Source: Anaerotignum faecicola (GTDB lineage: Bacteria; Bacillota; Clostridia; Lachnospirales; Anaerotignaceae). Taken from it: a stretch of 64,000 bases of DNA. The notes below the pieces were generated by a model that was not told the origin of the DNA, did not search any database, and saw nothing but the letters and a program-made list of their open reading frames with translations. A program made the position numbers and the translations under genes. Location of the stretch: positions 80,204 through 144,203 of the forward strand of contig NZ_BHVZ01000010.1 in NCBI RefSeq assembly GCF_003865035.1, in the 5' to 3' direction. Of this stretch, positions 62,801-64,000 are shown piece by piece (the stretch's first letter is position 1; each line of letters begins with the position of its first letter).

Positions 62801-63070
62801 GATACCGGGAACAATGGCATCAGGTCTTTCGTAACGCAGGATTTTTGCAACATATTCCAGAGTCAGAGGTTCCATATAAACCTTATCCGCAATGGTGGTA
62901 TCTGTCATGATGGTTGCGGGGTTAGAATTAACTAATACAACCTCAAAGCCCTCTTCCTTCAAAGCCAGACACGCCTGCGTGCCGGCATAGTCAAACTCTG
63001 CTGCTTGACCGATTACAATGGGGCCGGAGCCGATAATCAGAATTTTCTTTAAGTCTGTTCTCTTTGGCAT
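59897..63070 (-). CDS. carB: Carbamoyl-phosphate synthase large subunit
   Basis: CarB makes carbamoyl phosphate from bicarbonate, ATP and ammonia from CarA. The 1057-residue protein shows two homologous ATP-grasp halves (GSGPIVIGQAAEFDYAG near residue 14 and GSGPIRIGQGVEFDYS near 557) with EVNPRVSRSSALASKA and EVNPRSSRTVPFLSKA, and a C-terminal MGS-like allosteric domain (about 930-1057). carA is not seen and may lie upstream of pyrC beyond the window. The start follows GAGGAGG. The operon position suggests a pyrimidine-dedicated enzyme. Confidence 0.97.
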   Translation of the reverse strand: MPKRTDLKKILIIGSGPIVIGQAAEFDYAGTQACLALKEEGFEVVLVNSNPATIMTDTTIADKVYMEPLTLEYVAKILRYERPDAIVPGIGGQTGLNLAMQLEKKGILKECQVELLGTPIDSIERAEDRELFKEMCQSIGEPVIPSQITYSVEEAIAAANEIGYPVVLRPAFTLGGTGGGFANNEAELVEIMKHALKLSPVHQVLVEKSVKGYKEIEFEVMRDGTDHAITICGMENIDPVGVHTGDSIVVAPILTLNDHDFTMLRDSALKIIKELKIEGGCNVQFALNPNSSEYYLIEVNPRVSRSSALASKASGYPIARVTAKIAVGMTLDEIKLGETTANYEPALDYIVAKMPRFPFDKFATAANTLSTQMKATGEVMGIGRTLEECLLKSIRSLEIGVCHLYMPKFDTMSNEDMLSYIATSPDDRIYAIAQLIRNGVSLHEIFKATMITEYFLESFKKIVDYETTLAENVGNKEILTTAKKMGFSDQYIAKLWKQDEVAVYNLRKEMNLFPVYKMIETSGCGGYIPYFYSTYEKENDSRISDKKKIIVLGSGPIRIGQGVEFDYSTVHAVTTIKKFGYESIIINNNPETVSTDYTTSDKLYFEPLTVEDVMNVVELEQPLGVIASLGGQTAINLAEPLMKRGVTIIGTDVAAIEKAENRDSFEHIMTQLGIPQPKGQAVTNIEAGVKAAAEIGYPVLVRPSYVLGGRAMQIVADENQLRTYLKTAVAINEDQPVLVDKYIQGKELEVDAVCDGYDVFVPGIMEHVERTGVHSGDSISVYPTFSVSNTAKGKILEYTKKLGLGIGIIGLFNIQFIVDKEDNVYVIEVNPRSSRTVPFLSKATGYSLADIATLVILGKTLKEQGIFGLYPDEKQRWYVKVPAFSFSKLHGMDTYLSPEMKSTGEAIGYDNKLNRALYKALQASGMNIQNYGTVLATIADKDKEEALPLIRRFYELGFNIEATKGTADFLKEHGIRTRTRKKLSDGSEEIFDSIRQGYVSYVINTRDIHSAASNSDGQEIRQCAVENNVTVFTALDTVRVLLDVLEETTLGISTIDA

Positions 63071-63115
63071 AATGTTTTGTTCCTCCTCATGTTCTTTTTA
63101 CCTGTTTATACCTAT

Positions 63116-63146
63116 TATATAGCTATTTCATTTATATAGCTATTTC
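63116..63146. repeat. Tandem 14-mer between carB and pyrC
   Basis: TATATAGCTATTTC occurs twice with a 17-base period (63116-63129 and 63133-63146) in the 90-base gap before carB. It contains the palindrome TAGCTA. It may be a binding site or only slippage. Confidence 0.6.
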
Positions 63147-63160
63147 TATCTGTTTCTATT

Positions 63161-64000
63161 TTACAGTGTTTCATCCTTCCATGCAATGCTGCCGTGATAC
63201 ATTGTCAGCCTGCAGGCACCAAAACCTTTTCTCCTGCGAAGGGCGTTGCTCTGCCCATGCTCAGGAAGTCATCTGGGTTGATGGTGTATTCCTTATCCAA
63301 ATCGTAAACCGTCAGGCTTGCAGGCTGTCCTTCTTCCAGAGGTGTGCCGACACAGAAGCGGTTTCTGGGATTGGTGTGCATCAACTCGATGAGCTTTTCC
63401 AGAGAAAGTACGCCTGTTTTCACCAGCTTGGTATACAGAATGGGGAAGGCAGTTTCCAGACCGACTACACCCATCAGGCTCTTTTCCAGACCTCTGCTCT
63501 TTTCCTCTGCGGAGTGGGGAGCGTGGTCTGTCGCAATCAATAATACGTGCCGTCGAGAATACCGGCAATCAGTGCTTCTCTGTCCTCCTCGCTGCGGATG
63601 GGGGGGTTCATTTTAAAGCGTCCGTCCTCCTGCAGCATGGAATCATTCATGGTCAGATAATGCGGCGCGGTTTCGCAGGTCACATCCAACCCCTCTGCCC
63701 TTGCCTTGCGGATGAGTGCCACGCTTTCCTTTGTGGAGATGTGGCAGACATGGTATTTCACGCCGGTTTCCTTTACCAGCTGCAAATCTCTCTCAATCTG
63801 CTTCCATTCGCTTTCGGAGCAGATACCCCGATGCCCATGTGCCTTTGCATATTCGCCCTTATGAATATAGCCGCCCGCAAGCAGGGAATTATCCTCGCAG
63901 TGCGCGGCAACAATTTTGTTGTAAGTGCTGATTTTTTTCATTGCTTCACGCATGATTTCATCATTTTGCACACCACGCCCATCATCAGAAAAGGCGCAGA
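63161..64000 (-). pseudogene. pyrC: Dihydroorotase with two frameshifts, cut by the window edge
   Basis: PyrC closes carbamoyl-aspartate to dihydroorotate. Three frame segments together give a normal C-terminal part: 64000-63537 with AAHCEDN, HVCHIS and CETAPHYLTMND; then 63540 down to about 63210 with IATDHAPHSAEEKSRGLEKS; then a last piece LTMYHGSIAWKDETL ending at 63161. Frame 1 runs into a stop after ILDGTYY where homologues have ILDGT-x-x-LIATDHAPH, consistent with one missing base near 63540. Frame 2 stops after GEKVLVPAG where one missing T near 63220 would restore the usual ending. The metal ligands are intact. Either the gene is recently dead or the assembly has two single-base errors. 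Confidence 0.8.

Noticed and set aside
1..64000. CRISPR arrays, tRNA or rRNA genes
   Set aside because: No regularly spaced repeats and no cloverleaf or rRNA-like segments were seen in the intergenic regions.

Overview
The window looks like a chromosomal segment from an anaerobic, Gram-positive Clostridia species, most likely of the Lachnospirales. Supporting signs are strong AGGAGG-type ribosome binding sites, tightly coupled operons with many ATGA stop/start overlaps, CIRCE control of clpB, NiaR-type control of NAD synthesis, a YlbF/YmcA gene between miaB and mutS, a MutL with the endonuclease motif, S-layer homology domains and a PyrK/PyrD-type dihydroorotate dehydrogenase. No rRNA, tRNA or CRISPR array was seen.

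Layout. (1) 1-4250 is the AT-rich end of an integrated mobile element: an unknown protein, a 55-residue protein, an SF2-like helicase, a serine recombinase and a tyrosine integrase, ending at the 3' side of yebC. (2) 4253-8700, minus strand: yebC and the nadA-nadB-nadC-niaR operon with a three-box operator. (3) 8762-10100: a glycerate kinase, then a possible small RNA. (4) 10475-21138, plus strand: prolyl-tRNA editing protein, then miaB-ylbF-mutS-mutL-miaA, a PF06541 membrane protein and a D,D-carboxypeptidase lipoprotein. (5) 21231-24880: rlmL-like methyltransferase, tgt, yajC and a membrane protein. (6) 24993-29060, accessory: a response-regulator relic and a large SLH surface protein with an internal duplication, preceded by a possibly frameshifted small gene. 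(7) 29263-33310: zinc regulon with a Fur-family repressor, a small Cys-motif membrane protein, znuA-znuC-znuB and a lipoprotein. (8) 33607-39981: two MgtA-type P-type ATPases, a winged-helix regulator, a double-hairpin leader and two very small membrane proteins. (9) 40194-44060: ppx, ppk and a DUF2971 protein. (10) 44220-51234: CIRCE-clpB, an ECF S-component with an amidohydrolase and a structured leader, yigZ and a hybrid histidine kinase. (11) 51263-51434: a rod-shaped RNA resembling 6S RNA. (12) 51433-55489: ABC permease and ATPase, an isochorismatase-like hydrolase, a propeller/coiled-coil protein and a small membrane protein. (13) 55529-64000, minus strand: the pyrimidine operon pyrC-carB-pyrK-pyrD-pyrF-pyrE-pyrB-pyrI, in which pyrC carries two apparent single-base frameshifts.

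The strongest candidate for an undescribed system is region 8, a compact metal-transport island in which each of the two P-type ATPases is accompanied by extra parts: an orphan winged-helix protein, a terminator/antiterminator-like leader and tiny single-pass membrane proteins of 35 and 54 residues. The zinc operon also carries two poorly characterised components. Several RNA-level signals stand out: a hairpin that buries the integrase ribosome binding site, the hairpin before znuA, the leader of the ECF S-component gene, the 6S-like RNA and a C-rich small RNA candidate. All functional calls come from reading the sequence; no database search was run.
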